DNA of 64,000 nucleotides from Phaeobacter bryozoorum. GTDB taxonomy: Bacteria; Pseudomonadota; Alphaproteobacteria; Rhodobacterales; Rhodobacteraceae. Under the pieces are notes generated by a model, which worked only from the letters and a program-made list of their open reading frames with translations, searched no databases and was not told the origin of the DNA. The position numbers and the translations under genes are program-made. The stretch lies in the NCBI RefSeq assembly GCF_041893525.1, contig NZ_CP169070.1; one strand, 5' to 3'. The stretch's first letter is position 1; each line of letters opens with the position of its first letter. Shown one piece after another: positions 20,068 through 28,792 of this stretch.

Positions 20068-21618
20068 ATGTTCTATCTGTTTTTGCCGCTCTTGGCCCCG
20101 ATGCTGCTGCTGGCCGTCGCCCTGCGGGCGCGCCGGACACCGGGTCTGCGGCCGGGTCATCTGCCGCGTCTGGCGGAACATGCCGCGCTGGCGGCCTTTG
20201 CCATCTCGGCGCTGTCTGCGGTGCTGCTGGGCCTGAACGGTCCGGGCAGCTCGCCCTTGCTTGGCCTATTTGGAGTTGGGCTGTCGGTGCGGCTGGATGT
20301 GGTCAGCGCCGTGATGCTGTGTCTGGTCAGTTTCATCGGCTGGATCGTGCTGCGCTACAGCGCCACCTATATGGACGGCGAGGGCCGTCAGGGCGCCTTT
20401 ACCGGCTGGATGAGCGCCACGCTGGCCGCGGTTTTGCTGCTGGTAATGTCGGGCAATCTGGTGCAGCTGCTTCTGGCCTGGACCGCCACCAGCCTGTGCC
20501 TGCATCAGCTGCTGCTGTTTTATCGCGAGCGCACAACGGCGCAGCGGGCCGCGCGGAAAAAGGCGCTGGTGGCCCGGGCCAGCGAAATGTCACTCGGCCT
20601 CGCTGTCGCGCTGCTGATTGCCGCCTATGGTACCAGCGATATCGCCAGCATTCTTGCCGCTGCCAGCCCCGATCTGCTGACCCTTGTCGCCGCCGGGCTG
20701 ATCGCGCTGGCGGCGGTGCTCGCCTCGGCTCAGTTTCCGGCCCATGGCTGGCTGACCGAGGTGATGGAAGCGCCGACGCCGGTCTCCGCCCTGCTGCATG
20801 CAGGCGTCATCAATGCGGGCGGCTTCCTGCTGATCCGTTTTGCCGATGTGATTCTGGCCGCGCCTGCGGTGATGGCGGTGCTGGTGATGCTGGGCGGGTT
20901 TACCGCGCTGTTCGGCGGGCTGGTGATGCTGACGCAGCCGGCCGTGAAGACCTCGCTGGCCTGGTCCACCATCGCGCAGATGGCCTTTATGATTATGCAA
21001 TGTGGTCTGGCGCTGTTCCCGCTGGCGCTGCTGCATATCGTGGCGCATTCGCTCTACAAGGCGCACGCCTTTCTCAGCGCTGGCGAGGCGGTGGCCAATG
21101 TCGCCGCGATCCGGCGCCCAGGTCCCGTCGCAGTGCCAAGCGCGCGTAATGTGATGCAGGCCTTTGGCATCGGCATCGTGATCTATGCGCTGGTTGGAGC
21201 GGTCTTTGGCTTTGACGGCAAATCGGTGCAGGCAATTGCGCTGGGGGTGATCCTGATCTTTGGCGTGGCCTATATTCTGGCGCAGGGGCTGGCCGATGCC
21301 GCCCCCGGTGCGCTGACCCGGCGCACGGTGATCTATGCGGCGGCCACCTCTGTCAGCTATTTCCTGCTGCAACTGGCGGCGCTGAAGCTGACCGCTGGCA
21401 CCCTGCCTGCCACCCCTGCTCCCGGCCCGCTGGAATGGGCGCTGATCCAGCTGGCGCTGGTCAGCTTTGGCGCGGTGGCCGTGGCGCAGGCGACTTTCCC
21501 GCTCTGGGCGATGCACCCGGCGGCAGCGGGGCTGCGGGTCCATCTGTCCAACGGGCTTTATGCAAATGCGATTTTTGACCGGCTGCTGGGCGGCTGGTCA
21601 AAGCGGACCACATCCTGA
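20068..21618 (+). CDS. dabB: DabB: NuoL/MrpA-like proton-channelling subunit of the DAB inorganic-carbon pump
   Basis: 516-residue polytopic membrane protein of the proton-conducting membrane transporter family. Diagnostic segments are HGWLTEVMEAPTPVSALLHAG and KTSLAWSTIAQM (residues about 230-310) and HSLYKAHAFL near 335, all shared with complex I subunit NuoL. No other complex I gene is nearby. The next gene, 18 bp downstream, is the DUF2309 protein DabA, and this pairing defines the DAB system, in which the cation gradient drives vectorial CO2 hydration by DabA. The ATG at 20068 has GGGAG upstream. Confidence 0.87.
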   Translation: MFYLFLPLLAPMLLLAVALRARRTPGLRPGHLPRLAEHAALAAFAISALSAVLLGLNGPGSSPLLGLFGVGLSVRLDVVSAVMLCLVSFIGWIVLRYSATYMDGEGRQGAFTGWMSATLAAVLLLVMSGNLVQLLLAWTATSLCLHQLLLFYRERTTAQRAARKKALVARASEMSLGLAVALLIAAYGTSDIASILAAASPDLLTLVAAGLIALAAVLASAQFPAHGWLTEVMEAPTPVSALLHAGVINAGGFLLIRFADVILAAPAVMAVLVMLGGFTALFGGLVMLTQPAVKTSLAWSTIAQMAFMIMQCGLALFPLALLHIVAHSLYKAHAFLSAGEAVANVAAIRRPGPVAVPSARNVMQAFGIGIVIYALVGAVFGFDGKSVQAIALGVILIFGVAYILAQGLADAAPGALTRRTVIYAAATSVSYFLLQLAALKLTAGTLPATPAPGPLEWALIQLALVSFGAVAVAQATFPLWAMHPAAAGLRVHLSNGLYANAIFDRLLGGWSKRTTS

Positions 21619-21635
21619 AACCGGGAGATCGACCC

Positions 21636-24086
21636 ATGTTGATGAAGCACGAAACCTACCCCGCCGCCCTGTTGGAGCTGGTCACCTGCGCCAATCGGGC
21701 CGCCCGCGCAATCCCGCCGCTGTTCCCGCTCACCTCCAGCGTTGCGGTGAACCCCTTCCTCGGCCAGAGCGACGAGCCGCTGGCGGTGACCTCGGCGCGG
21801 CTGGCGCGGGTTGCGGGCACACGGGTGACCCCGGACCGCAGCCATTGGGCGGCGAAACGGGCCGCCGGAGACCTCACCGACAGCGATCTGCGGGCCGCAT
21901 TGGCGCGGGCCGGCACCCGCTTCAGCGATGTGCAGATGGCCGATCTCCACGCGGCACTGGGCGCCACGGACACCAACGATGACCCAAGAGCGCTGCCGAC
22001 GGTGGCGGAGCTGGCGCAGGAGCTGTCCGGCGTCGACTGGCCCGGCCTGATCGAGGAACGCATCGGCGCCTTTGCCGCCAGCCATTTCGATCAGGGGCAG
22101 GCGCTGTGGCAGCCGGACCGGACCGGCGGCACCTATGCGGCCTGGCGTCAGTTTGCCAGCCGCGATCTGACGCCGGAAATCCACGGGCTGCACGGGTTTG
22201 GCGGATTTGTCGCTGCTACCAACCGGTCACATTGGCGCGCCATTGGACGGGCCTCCGAAACGCTGGGCATCAGCTCTGCGGCCGCCGAGACCGGGTTTCA
22301 CCGCTGGCTGCTGACTTTGCAAGGCTGGGCGCAATATGGCCGCTACCTGTCGTGGCAGGCCGAGCTGGAGGGCAAGAGCGACACCACCACGGTTGAGCTG
22401 TTGGCGATCCGCATGGTGTTTGACGAGGCGCTGTTCCATCAGTATCGCGACCAGATCGCGGCCCGCTGGCAGGAGGTCGTCGAAAGCCACGAAACCCCGA
22501 TCACCCCAAGCCGCGATCATGTGATCGACGCCATTCTGCAAGAGGCAGGCGAACGGGCGGCGCAGCGGCAACTGGCGGGCAGGCTGACCGTCGCGACCCC
22601 GGAGCCAGCGGCACAGGCGAAGGCCACCGACCGCCCCCTGTTGCAGGCCGCATTCTGTATTGATGTACGGTCCGAAGTGTTCCGCCGCGCGCTGGAAGCA
22701 CAGGACAGCGGCGTGCAGACACTTGGGTTTGCGGGCTTCTTCGGGCTGGCCGCGGCGCATAATGCAGCGGGCTCCGACGTTACCGAAGGGCGCGGCCCGG
22801 TGCTGCTGAGCGCGGGGGTCCAGTCGTGGGCGGCGGAACCGGCGGAGCTTGACCTTGCCCGGCGCTATGCAGCGCGGGCGCGGCGCGCCTGGGGCCGGTT
22901 CAAACTGGCGGCGGTCTCCTCCTTTGCCTTTGTCGAGGCCACAGGCCCGGTCTATGCGGGCAAGCTGCTGCGCGATGCCTTTGGTGCCAGCAGTCGTCTG
23001 GCCACGGATCCGGCGCCGGTGCTTGATGCTTCGGTGGATCTGGACCACCGGGTTGCGATGGCCCGGACCATCCTGTCGGCGATGTCGCTGACCGGTGGCT
23101 TTGCCCCGGTTGTGATGCTGGCAGGCCATGGCGCGGATGTGACCAACAACCCCCATGCAAGTGCTCTGCACTGTGGCGCCTGCGGTGGCCATGCGGGTGA
23201 CGTGAATGCCCGGTTGCTGGCCGGACTGCTGAATGACCGGGCGGTACGCGGCGGACTGCGCGAGGCAGGGATCAGCATCCCCGAGGACACCGTTTTCCTG
23301 CCCGCGCTGCATCACACCACCACCGATCAGGTCACGCTCTACGAACAGGATCTGCCCGCTGGCGCTGCCACCCGTTTTGCCCGCGAGCTGGCAAATATCC
23401 GTCGCTGGATCGAGGCCGCAGGCGCTCTGGCCCGCAGCGAACGGGCGGTGCGGCTGCCCCGCGCAAGCGCTGGTGCAGACATCCTGCGCCGCTCCTCCGA
23501 CTGGGCGGAACTGCGCCCGGAATGGGGGCTGGCCGGTTGCCGCGCCTTTATCGCCGCCCCGCGTCAGCGGACCGAGGGCCGGGCGCTTGACGGGCAATCC
23601 TTCCTGCACAGCTATGACTGGCGGGCGGATGAGGGCTTTGGCGTGCTGGAACTGATCATGACCGCGCCGGTGGTGGTCGCAAGCTGGATCAGCCTGCAAT
23701 ACTACGGCTCCAGCGTGGCCCCCGCCCTGTTCGGTGGCGGCAACAAACTGTTGCACAACGTCGCCGGTGGCATCGGTGTGCTGGAAGGCAATGGCGGCGC
23801 GCTGAAACCCGGTCTGCCCTGGCAATCGGTGCATGATGGCGAGGCGCTGCAACATGACCCGCTGCGGCTGACCGTGGTGATCGAGGCGCCGCGCGATGCC
23901 ATGACGCAGATCCTGGACCGCCACCCGCAGGTGCGCGCCCTGTTCGACAATGGCTGGCTTCATCTGATGGCGATGGACGATCAGGGGCATCTGGTCTGGC
24001 GCTACGAGGGCGATCTCAACTGGTCACGCATGGAACCCGACGAGAGCACGGCCAACCGCGCGGCGCTGGAGATTGCTGCCGAATAG
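21636..24086 (+). CDS. dabA: DabA: DUF2309 (UPF0753) zinc subunit of the DAB bicarbonate-accumulation complex
   Basis: 816 residues, beta-carbonic-anhydrase-like cytoplasmic subunit that binds to DabB. In the family, zinc is held by Cys, Asp, His and Cys. Here these are Cys341 and Asp343 (FCIDVRSEVFRR), His498 (AGHGADV) and Cys513 (LHCGACGG). The 15-residue His-to-Cys spacing equals that of the characterised Halothiobacillus protein (from memory). All ligands are intact, so the protein should be functional. The ATG at 21636 follows GGGAG. The pair would raise cytoplasmic bicarbonate for carboxylases; no RuBisCO is present in the window. Confidence 0.9.
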   Translation: MLMKHETYPAALLELVTCANRAARAIPPLFPLTSSVAVNPFLGQSDEPLAVTSARLARVAGTRVTPDRSHWAAKRAAGDLTDSDLRAALARAGTRFSDVQMADLHAALGATDTNDDPRALPTVAELAQELSGVDWPGLIEERIGAFAASHFDQGQALWQPDRTGGTYAAWRQFASRDLTPEIHGLHGFGGFVAATNRSHWRAIGRASETLGISSAAAETGFHRWLLTLQGWAQYGRYLSWQAELEGKSDTTTVELLAIRMVFDEALFHQYRDQIAARWQEVVESHETPITPSRDHVIDAILQEAGERAAQRQLAGRLTVATPEPAAQAKATDRPLLQAAFCIDVRSEVFRRALEAQDSGVQTLGFAGFFGLAAAHNAAGSDVTEGRGPVLLSAGVQSWAAEPAELDLARRYAARARRAWGRFKLAAVSSFAFVEATGPVYAGKLLRDAFGASSRLATDPAPVLDASVDLDHRVAMARTILSAMSLTGGFAPVVMLAGHGADVTNNPHASALHCGACGGHAGDVNARLLAGLLNDRAVRGGLREAGISIPEDTVFLPALHHTTTDQVTLYEQDLPAGAATRFARELANIRRWIEAAGALARSERAVRLPRASAGADILRRSSDWAELRPEWGLAGCRAFIAAPRQRTEGRALDGQSFLHSYDWRADEGFGVLELIMTAPVVVASWISLQYYGSSVAPALFGGGNKLLHNVAGGIGVLEGNGGALKPGLPWQSVHDGEALQHDPLRLTVVIEAPRDAMTQILDRHPQVRALFDNGWLHLMAMDDQGHLVWRYEGDLNWSRMEPDESTANRAALEIAAE

Positions 24087-24114
24087 GCGGATCACCCCAA
24101 GCCATGGAACACCG

Positions 24115-24152
24115 ATCTGCGCCGCCCCGGCCAATATCCGGGCGGCGCAGAT
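24115..24152. terminator. Bidirectional hairpin between dabA and the XRE-cupin gene
   Basis: ATCTGCGCCGCCCCGG (24115-24130) and CCGGGCGGCGCAGAT (24138-24152) pair over 15 bp with one bulge around loop CCAATAT. It lies between convergent genes ending at 24086 and 24185. There is no long T tract. Confidence 0.65.
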
Positions 24153-24184
24153 TGCATATCGCCGGGGGCGCCGCTGAGTTCGGA

Positions 24185-24796
24185 TCAGTTCAGCGAGACC
24201 CAGAGCACCTGCGCGTCCTCTTCACTGGTCGAAACGCAGCAATGGCCCATGCCGCTGTCGTAATAGACCGTATCGCCGGCCTTCATCGGCAGCGGGCGGT
24301 AATGTTCGGTGTAAAGAACCAGTTCACCGCTGATCACGAACATGAACTCCTCGCCACTGTGGCGAACCCAGCTTTCGAACTCCGACACGTCACGCGCCTT
24401 GATGCGGCTGATATAGGGCAGCATCCGCTTGCTGGTCAGCTCGGTGCACACCAGTTCGTGGTCGTAGGTCTGGGTTTCCTGATGCTCTCCCGCGCCCTTG
24501 CGGGTGTAGTCGCGCCGCCCGGAGATATCGCTCTTGGCGGATTGCACAAACAGCTGCGGCGTCTGCAAATCCAGCGTCTGCATCAGGCGGCGGATGATCT
24601 CGAAACTGGGGCGGGTCTGGTTGTTCTCGATCTTCGACAGGGTGGAGCGGCCGATGTTCGCGGCCCGCGCCGCTTCCTCCAGCGTCAGCCCCTTCTCCTT
24701 GCGGGATTCGCGAATTATTTTCCCCAGCGCATCACCATCGGGAGCCTCGGCAAACTCCGTCGCGGGGGCGCCGTCTTCCGCGTTGATGGGTTCCAT
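24185..24796 (-). CDS. XRE-family regulator with C-terminal cupin sensor domain
   Basis: 203 residues: a HTH_3 domain at about 24-80 (LTLEEAARAANIGRSTLSKIE) and a cupin-2 domain at about 120-200 (GEEFMFVISGEL, GDTVYYDSGMGH). This architecture is common in regulators of amine, amino-acid or organic-acid metabolism. The ATG at 24796 is preferred because AGGAG lies about 11 nt upstream; the longer frame would need a TTG start at 24823. It is divergent from the lipA / glycine-cleavage block and probably senses a small metabolite through the cupin; the ligand is unknown. Confidence 0.85.
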   Translation of the reverse strand: MEPINAEDGAPATEFAEAPDGDALGKIIRESRKEKGLTLEEAARAANIGRSTLSKIENNQTRPSFEIIRRLMQTLDLQTPQLFVQSAKSDISGRRDYTRKGAGEHQETQTYDHELVCTELTSKRMLPYISRIKARDVSEFESWVRHSGEEFMFVISGELVLYTEHYRPLPMKAGDTVYYDSGMGHCCVSTSEEDAQVLWVSLN

Positions 24797-24865
24797 GGGC
24801 GTGCAATCTCCTGAGTTTCCCAATGTTTACCCTTCCCCCGGTGATAGGTCAAAGTTTCTATGTAA

Positions 24866-24907
24866 AAGCAATCGTTGCTTATCGTGGAAAAGTTTCTTAA
24901 AGGAAAC
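24866..24907. promoter_or_regulatory. Two dyads in the XRE / lipA intergenic region
   Basis: AAGCAA-TCG-TTGCTT (24866-24880) is a perfect palindrome. GTTTC-TTAAAG-GAAAC (24892-24907) is a second dyad 12 bp further. Both are plausible operators for the divergent XRE-cupin regulator or for lipA control. Confidence 0.45.
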
Positions 24908-24961
24908 ACACGGGAGAGTTAGGGGCTGTTTTCCCCTGACAGACAATAGTGAGGGGCAGAG

Positions 24962-25108
24962 ATGAGCCTTTATGATCGGATCGTTATCGGTGACGGCCCT
25001 GCGGGCTATGTCGCGGTGGACAAACGCTTTTCAACCTCGATGCCTGCTATCGCCAAGACCGGTCCCGAAGGTGCCTTTGTCGGCAAGCGTAAGGAGGCCG
25101 TAGGATGA
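24962..25108 (+). CDS. 48-residue Rossmann-start ORF coupled to lipA
   Basis: ATG at 24962 with GAGGGG about 9 nt upstream. The product starts MSLYDRIVIGDGPAGYVAV, which is the beta-alpha FAD-binding motif (GxGxxG) found at the start of dihydrolipoamide dehydrogenase and related flavoproteins. After about 18 residues similarity ends and a short basic tail follows. The TGA overlaps the lipA ATG (ATGA at 25105-25108), so translation is coupled. It could be an internally deleted lpd remnant kept as a leader ORF, or a genuine small protein. It is too short to bind FAD on its own. Confidence 0.5.
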   Translation: MSLYDRIVIGDGPAGYVAVDKRFSTSMPAIAKTGPEGAFVGKRKEAVG

Positions 25109-26067
25109 ACGTCCCCATGCCGCGGCTCCGCCACCCGGAAAAATCGAAAAAGGCCGATAGTGAGATCCCGCGCAAACCGAAGTGGATCCGCCGCAAGAAA
25201 ATCGAGAGCGCCGAGTATTTCGAGACCCGCCGCCTGATGCGGGATCACAATCTGACCACCGTCTGCGAAGAGGCCGCCTGCCCCAATATCGGCGAATGCT
25301 GGTCCAAACGTCATGCCACCATGATGATCATGGGCGAGATCTGCACCCGCGGCTGTTCTTTCTGCAATGTCTCGACCGGTCGCCCCGATGCGCTGGACGC
25401 CTTTGAGCCCGGTCGGGTGGCACAGGCGGTCAAGAAACTGGCGCTGCGCCATGTCGTGATCACCAGCGTTGATCGCGATGATCTGGAGGACGGCGGCGCG
25501 GCCCATATCGCCCAGACCATCCGCGCCGTGCGCCACCAGACCCCCGGCACCACGATTGAGGTGCTGACCCCGGATTTTCTGGGCAAGGGTGATGCCGCAA
25601 AGATCGTCTTTGACGCGGCCCCGGATGTGTTCAACCACAATCTGGAAACCGTCCCACATCTCTACCCCCGTGTCCGCCCCGGTGCGCGGTATTACAGCTC
25701 GCTGCGGCTGCTGGATGACGCCAAACGCGCCAATCCACAGGTTTTTACCAAATCCGGCCTGATGGTCGGCATGGGAGAAACCCAAGAAGACCTGCGTCAG
25801 GTGATGGATGATCTGCGCGCTGCGGACGTCGATTTTCTGACCGTGGGACAGTATCTTCAGCCCACCCCGAAACACCATCCGATTGATCGCTTCGTCACCC
25901 CGGAGGAGTTTGAGCAGATCGAACGCATGGCCCGAAGCAAAGGGTTCCTTGGTGTCTCGGCGACACCTCTGACCCGCTCTTCCTTTCACGCGGATGAGGA
26001 TTTTGCGGCGCTCAAGGAAGCCCGCAACAGGCAGCTTGGCGACAGCCTTGCGGGGGGTGCCGGCTAA
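25105..26067 (+). CDS. lipA: Lipoyl synthase
   Basis: 320-residue radical-SAM enzyme inserting two sulfurs into protein-bound octanoyl groups. The auxiliary cluster motif is at Cys54, Cys59 and Cys65 (CEEAACPNIGEC), and the radical-SAM CxxxCxxC is at Cys80, Cys84 and Cys87 (CTRGCSFC). The family C-terminal serine motif RSSFHADE is present. AAGGAGG lies ideally before the ATG. The gene precedes the glycine-cleavage block whose H protein (gcvH) needs lipoylation, a functionally sensible neighbourhood. Confidence 0.95.
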   Translation: MNVPMPRLRHPEKSKKADSEIPRKPKWIRRKKIESAEYFETRRLMRDHNLTTVCEEAACPNIGECWSKRHATMMIMGEICTRGCSFCNVSTGRPDALDAFEPGRVAQAVKKLALRHVVITSVDRDDLEDGGAAHIAQTIRAVRHQTPGTTIEVLTPDFLGKGDAAKIVFDAAPDVFNHNLETVPHLYPRVRPGARYYSSLRLLDDAKRANPQVFTKSGLMVGMGETQEDLRQVMDDLRAADVDFLTVGQYLQPTPKHHPIDRFVTPEEFEQIERMARSKGFLGVSATPLTRSSFHADEDFAALKEARNRQLGDSLAGGAG

Positions 26068-26094
26068 CGGACCACCCCTCGGACCGGGATTGCC

Positions 26095-26200
26095 CCGCGA
26101 CTGGTGGGTCGCGGCAGGAGGGGCAGGACCGGGAAATCGACTTGTCATCGGTCGCGAACCGCAGCAAAGGCCGGGACAGGCACTCATAGGCCAAGGACCA
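26095..26200 (+). ncRNA. Candidate glycine-riboswitch-like leader before the symporter
   Basis: The leader between lipA and the AGCS gene contains GCAGCAA (about 26160) and, further on, ACTCATAGGCCAAGGACC. These resemble the conserved GCCGAAGGAGCAA and CUCAGGCAAAAGGACC blocks of glycine riboswitches. GGTGGGTC (about 26102-26109) can pair with GACCACC near 26190-26196 as a closing stem, and CGAC/GTCG forms an inner stem. Several core bases differ from consensus, so this is tentative. The location, ahead of a glycine/alanine symporter and gcvTHP, is where such a switch is expected. Confidence 0.4.
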
Positions 26201-26221
26201 CCACCCAAAGGGAGGAAAATT

Positions 26222-27598
26222 ATGGAAGTTTTGAATTCGATTGTGGGCTATATCAACGGGATCGTCTGGGGACCGCTGATGCTGGTCCTCATTCTCGGCG
26301 TTGGCCTGTTCTTGCAGATCGGGCTGAAGCTGATGCCCATCCTGCGCATCGGCACCGGCTTTGCCCTGCTGTTCAAGGGCCGCGAGGCCGGAGATGGCGA
26401 GGGCCAGATCACCCCGTTTAACGCGCTGATGACCGCGCTGTCGGCCACCATCGGCACCGGCAATATCGCCGGCGTTGCCACCGCCGTGTTCCTCGGCGGC
26501 CCCGGCGCGCTGTTCTGGATGTGGATGACCGCACTGGTCGGCATGGCCACCAAATATTCCGAAGCCGTGCTGGCGGTAAAATACCGCGAACAGGACAGCC
26601 AGGGCAATTATGTCGGCGGCCCGATGTATTACATCAAGAACGGTCTTGGCGCGAACTGGGCCTGGCTCGGCTTTGCCTTTGCGCTGTTCGGTGCAATCGC
26701 CGCCTTCGGCATCGGCAATGGTGTCCAGGCCAATGGTGTGGCACAGGTGCTGGAAACCAACTTCGGCTTCAACCCCTCCATCACCGGTATCGTGCTGATG
26801 GCGCTGACCGGCGCCGTGATCCTTGGCGGCATCACCCGCATCGGTGCGGTGGCCGGGAAACTGGTCCCCTTCATGGCTGTCAGCTATGTCACCATCGGCC
26901 TGCTGGTTCTGATCATCAACGCCGATCAGCTGGGCCATGCCTTGGGTCTTGTCTTCACCTATGCTTTCACCCCCTCGGCCGCTGAAGGCGGCTTTGCCGG
27001 GGCCGCTGTCTGGGCCGCAATCCGCTTTGGTGTGGCCCGTGGCGTGTTCTCGAACGAAGCCGGTCTTGGCTCCGCCCCGATCGCCCATGCCGCAGCTGAA
27101 ACCAAAGGTCCGGTAAATCAGGGCCTGATCGCCATGCTGGGCACGTTCATCGACACCATCATCGTCTGTTCCATCACCGGTCTGGCCATCATCGCCTCCG
27201 GCGCCTGGACCTCGGGCGAAAGCGGTGCAGCGCTGACCTCGCTGGCCTTTGAAACCTCCCTGCCCGGCTTTGGCGGCTATGTGATCGCCATCGCGCTGTC
27301 GATCTTTGCCTTTACCACCATTCTGGGCTGGTCCTACTATGGCGAGAAATGCGTCGGCTATCTTCTGGGTGCCAAGGTGTTGATCGGCTACCGTGTGCTG
27401 TGGATCGTCGCGATCTACTTCGGGGCCACGGCGGATCTGGGCTTCATCTGGCTGCTGGCGGATACGCTGAACGCGATGATGGCGATCCCGAACCTGATCG
27501 CCCTCGCCCTGCTGAGCCCGGTCGTCTTCAAGGTGACGAAAGAGTTCTTTGCCTCCAACGGGCAGACGGAAGAGCCGAGCAAAGGCGCGGCAGAATAA
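26222..27598 (+). CDS. AGCS-family sodium:alanine/glycine symporter
   Basis: 458-residue polytopic inner-membrane protein importing alanine or glycine with Na+. The family signatures are ALSATIGTGNIAGVATA (about 75-92), GGPMYYI near 138 and FSNEAGLGSAPIAHAAA near 280. About ten hydrophobic helices are visible. The ATG at 26222 follows GGGAGGA. An in-frame extension back into lipA is rejected. Placement directly before gcvT suggests glycine uptake feeding the glycine-cleavage system. Confidence 0.9.
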   Translation: MEVLNSIVGYINGIVWGPLMLVLILGVGLFLQIGLKLMPILRIGTGFALLFKGREAGDGEGQITPFNALMTALSATIGTGNIAGVATAVFLGGPGALFWMWMTALVGMATKYSEAVLAVKYREQDSQGNYVGGPMYYIKNGLGANWAWLGFAFALFGAIAAFGIGNGVQANGVAQVLETNFGFNPSITGIVLMALTGAVILGGITRIGAVAGKLVPFMAVSYVTIGLLVLIINADQLGHALGLVFTYAFTPSAAEGGFAGAAVWAAIRFGVARGVFSNEAGLGSAPIAHAAAETKGPVNQGLIAMLGTFIDTIIVCSITGLAIIASGAWTSGESGAALTSLAFETSLPGFGGYVIAIALSIFAFTTILGWSYYGEKCVGYLLGAKVLIGYRVLWIVAIYFGATADLGFIWLLADTLNAMMAIPNLIALALLSPVVFKVTKEFFASNGQTEEPSKGAAE

Positions 27599-27615
27599 TC
27601 AAGACCAACCGACAT

Positions 27616-27647
27616 CGGGGCGCGGCAGGCGTCGCGCCCCGGCTTTT
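27616..27647 (+). terminator. Rho-independent terminator between symporter and gcvT
   Basis: CGGGGCGCG (27616-27624), 8-nt loop, CGCGCCCCG (27633-27641), then GCTTTT. The stem is a perfect 9 bp. It would end or attenuate the symporter transcript 29 bp before gcvT. Confidence 0.75.
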
Positions 27648-27676
27648 CAACCACATCAATTCAAGGGCAAGACGCT

Positions 27677-28774
27677 ATGACCGACGCGCCGAAACGTACC
27701 CCGCTCTATGACCTGCATGTCGCCCTCGGCGGCAAGATGGTGGATTTTGCCGGCTGGGAAATGCCGGTCCAGTACCCCATGGGCATCATGGGAGAGCACA
27801 AACAGTGCCGCGAAAAGGCTGCGCTGTTCGATGTCAGCCACATGGGCCAGGTGATCCTGCGCGGCGACAACGTCGGCGAAAAGCTGGAGGCGCTCTGCCC
27901 GCAGGCCTTTGCCACCCTCAAGGAAGGCAAGGCACGCTATGGCTTCTTCACCAATGACGATGGCGGCATCATGGACGACCTCATCGTCTCCAATGCCGGC
28001 GATCATTACTTCGTGGTGGTGAACGCCGCCCTGCGCCATCAGGACATCCCCCATATGAAGGCGCATCTCGACGGTGTCGAGGTGACCGAGATCTTCGACC
28101 GCGCGCTGGTCGCCGTTCAGGGCCCGGCAGCCGAAAATGTGGTGGGCGACCTTTGCCCCGCCGCCCGCGAGATGACATTCATGGAAACCATCCTTGCCGA
28201 TATCGACGGCGTGGAATGCCGCATTTCCCGCCTCGGGTACACCGGCGAAGACGGCTACGAGATTTCCATCCCCGAGGCTGACGCCGAACGCATCACCAGG
28301 CTGTTCCTGGCCCATGACGATTGCGAACCCGCCGGTCTGGGCGCGCGCGACTCCCTGCGTCTGGAGGCCGGTCTCTGCCTTTATGGCAATGACATCGACC
28401 AGTCGACCTCCCCGATCGAGGCCTCGCTGGCCTGGGCGATCCAGAAACGCCGCAAGGAAGAAGGCGGCTTCCCCGGTGCCGCCCGCATCCAGAAAGAGCT
28501 GGCCGAGGGGGCCGCGAAGAAACTGGTCGGCATCAAACCCTCGGGTCGCGCGCCCGCCCGTCAGCACGTTGAAATCCAATGCGCCGACGGCAATACCATC
28601 GGTGAAATCACCTCCGGCTGCTTTGGCCCCACCGTCGGCGGCCCGGTCGCCATGGGCTATGTCGCCGCGCCGCATGGCAAACCGGGCGAACAGGTCAAGC
28701 TGATCATCCGTGGCAAGCCCCATGATGCAGAAATCACCGCGCTGCCCTTCGTCACCCAGAACTACAAACGTTAA
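27677..28774 (+). CDS. gcvT: Glycine cleavage system T protein (aminomethyltransferase)
   Basis: 365 residues; transfers the methylene unit from the lipoyl-bound aminomethyl group of GcvH to tetrahydrofolate and releases ammonia. Family features visible are the N-terminal TPLYDLHVALGGKMVDFAGW, the folate-site region LGYTGEDGYEIS near 190-200 and the conserved GLGARDSLRLEAGLCLYG near 217-234. Length is normal. The C-terminal barrel (about 280-365) is intact. The next gene, gcvH, follows after 18 bp. Confidence 0.94.
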   Translation: MTDAPKRTPLYDLHVALGGKMVDFAGWEMPVQYPMGIMGEHKQCREKAALFDVSHMGQVILRGDNVGEKLEALCPQAFATLKEGKARYGFFTNDDGGIMDDLIVSNAGDHYFVVVNAALRHQDIPHMKAHLDGVEVTEIFDRALVAVQGPAAENVVGDLCPAAREMTFMETILADIDGVECRISRLGYTGEDGYEISIPEADAERITRLFLAHDDCEPAGLGARDSLRLEAGLCLYGNDIDQSTSPIEASLAWAIQKRRKEEGGFPGAARIQKELAEGAAKKLVGIKPSGRAPARQHVEIQCADGNTIGEITSGCFGPTVGGPVAMGYVAAPHGKPGEQVKLIIRGKPHDAEITALPFVTQNYKR

Positions 28775-28792
28775 GCTCCAGGAGTACCCGAG

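Noticed and set aside
24910..25080. Possible glycine riboswitch before lipA (GGGAGAG and CCGAAGGTGCC present)
   Set aside because: The two fragments are about 150 nt apart, the CUCAGG/AAGGAC block is missing, and the second fragment lies inside the 48-residue ORF.
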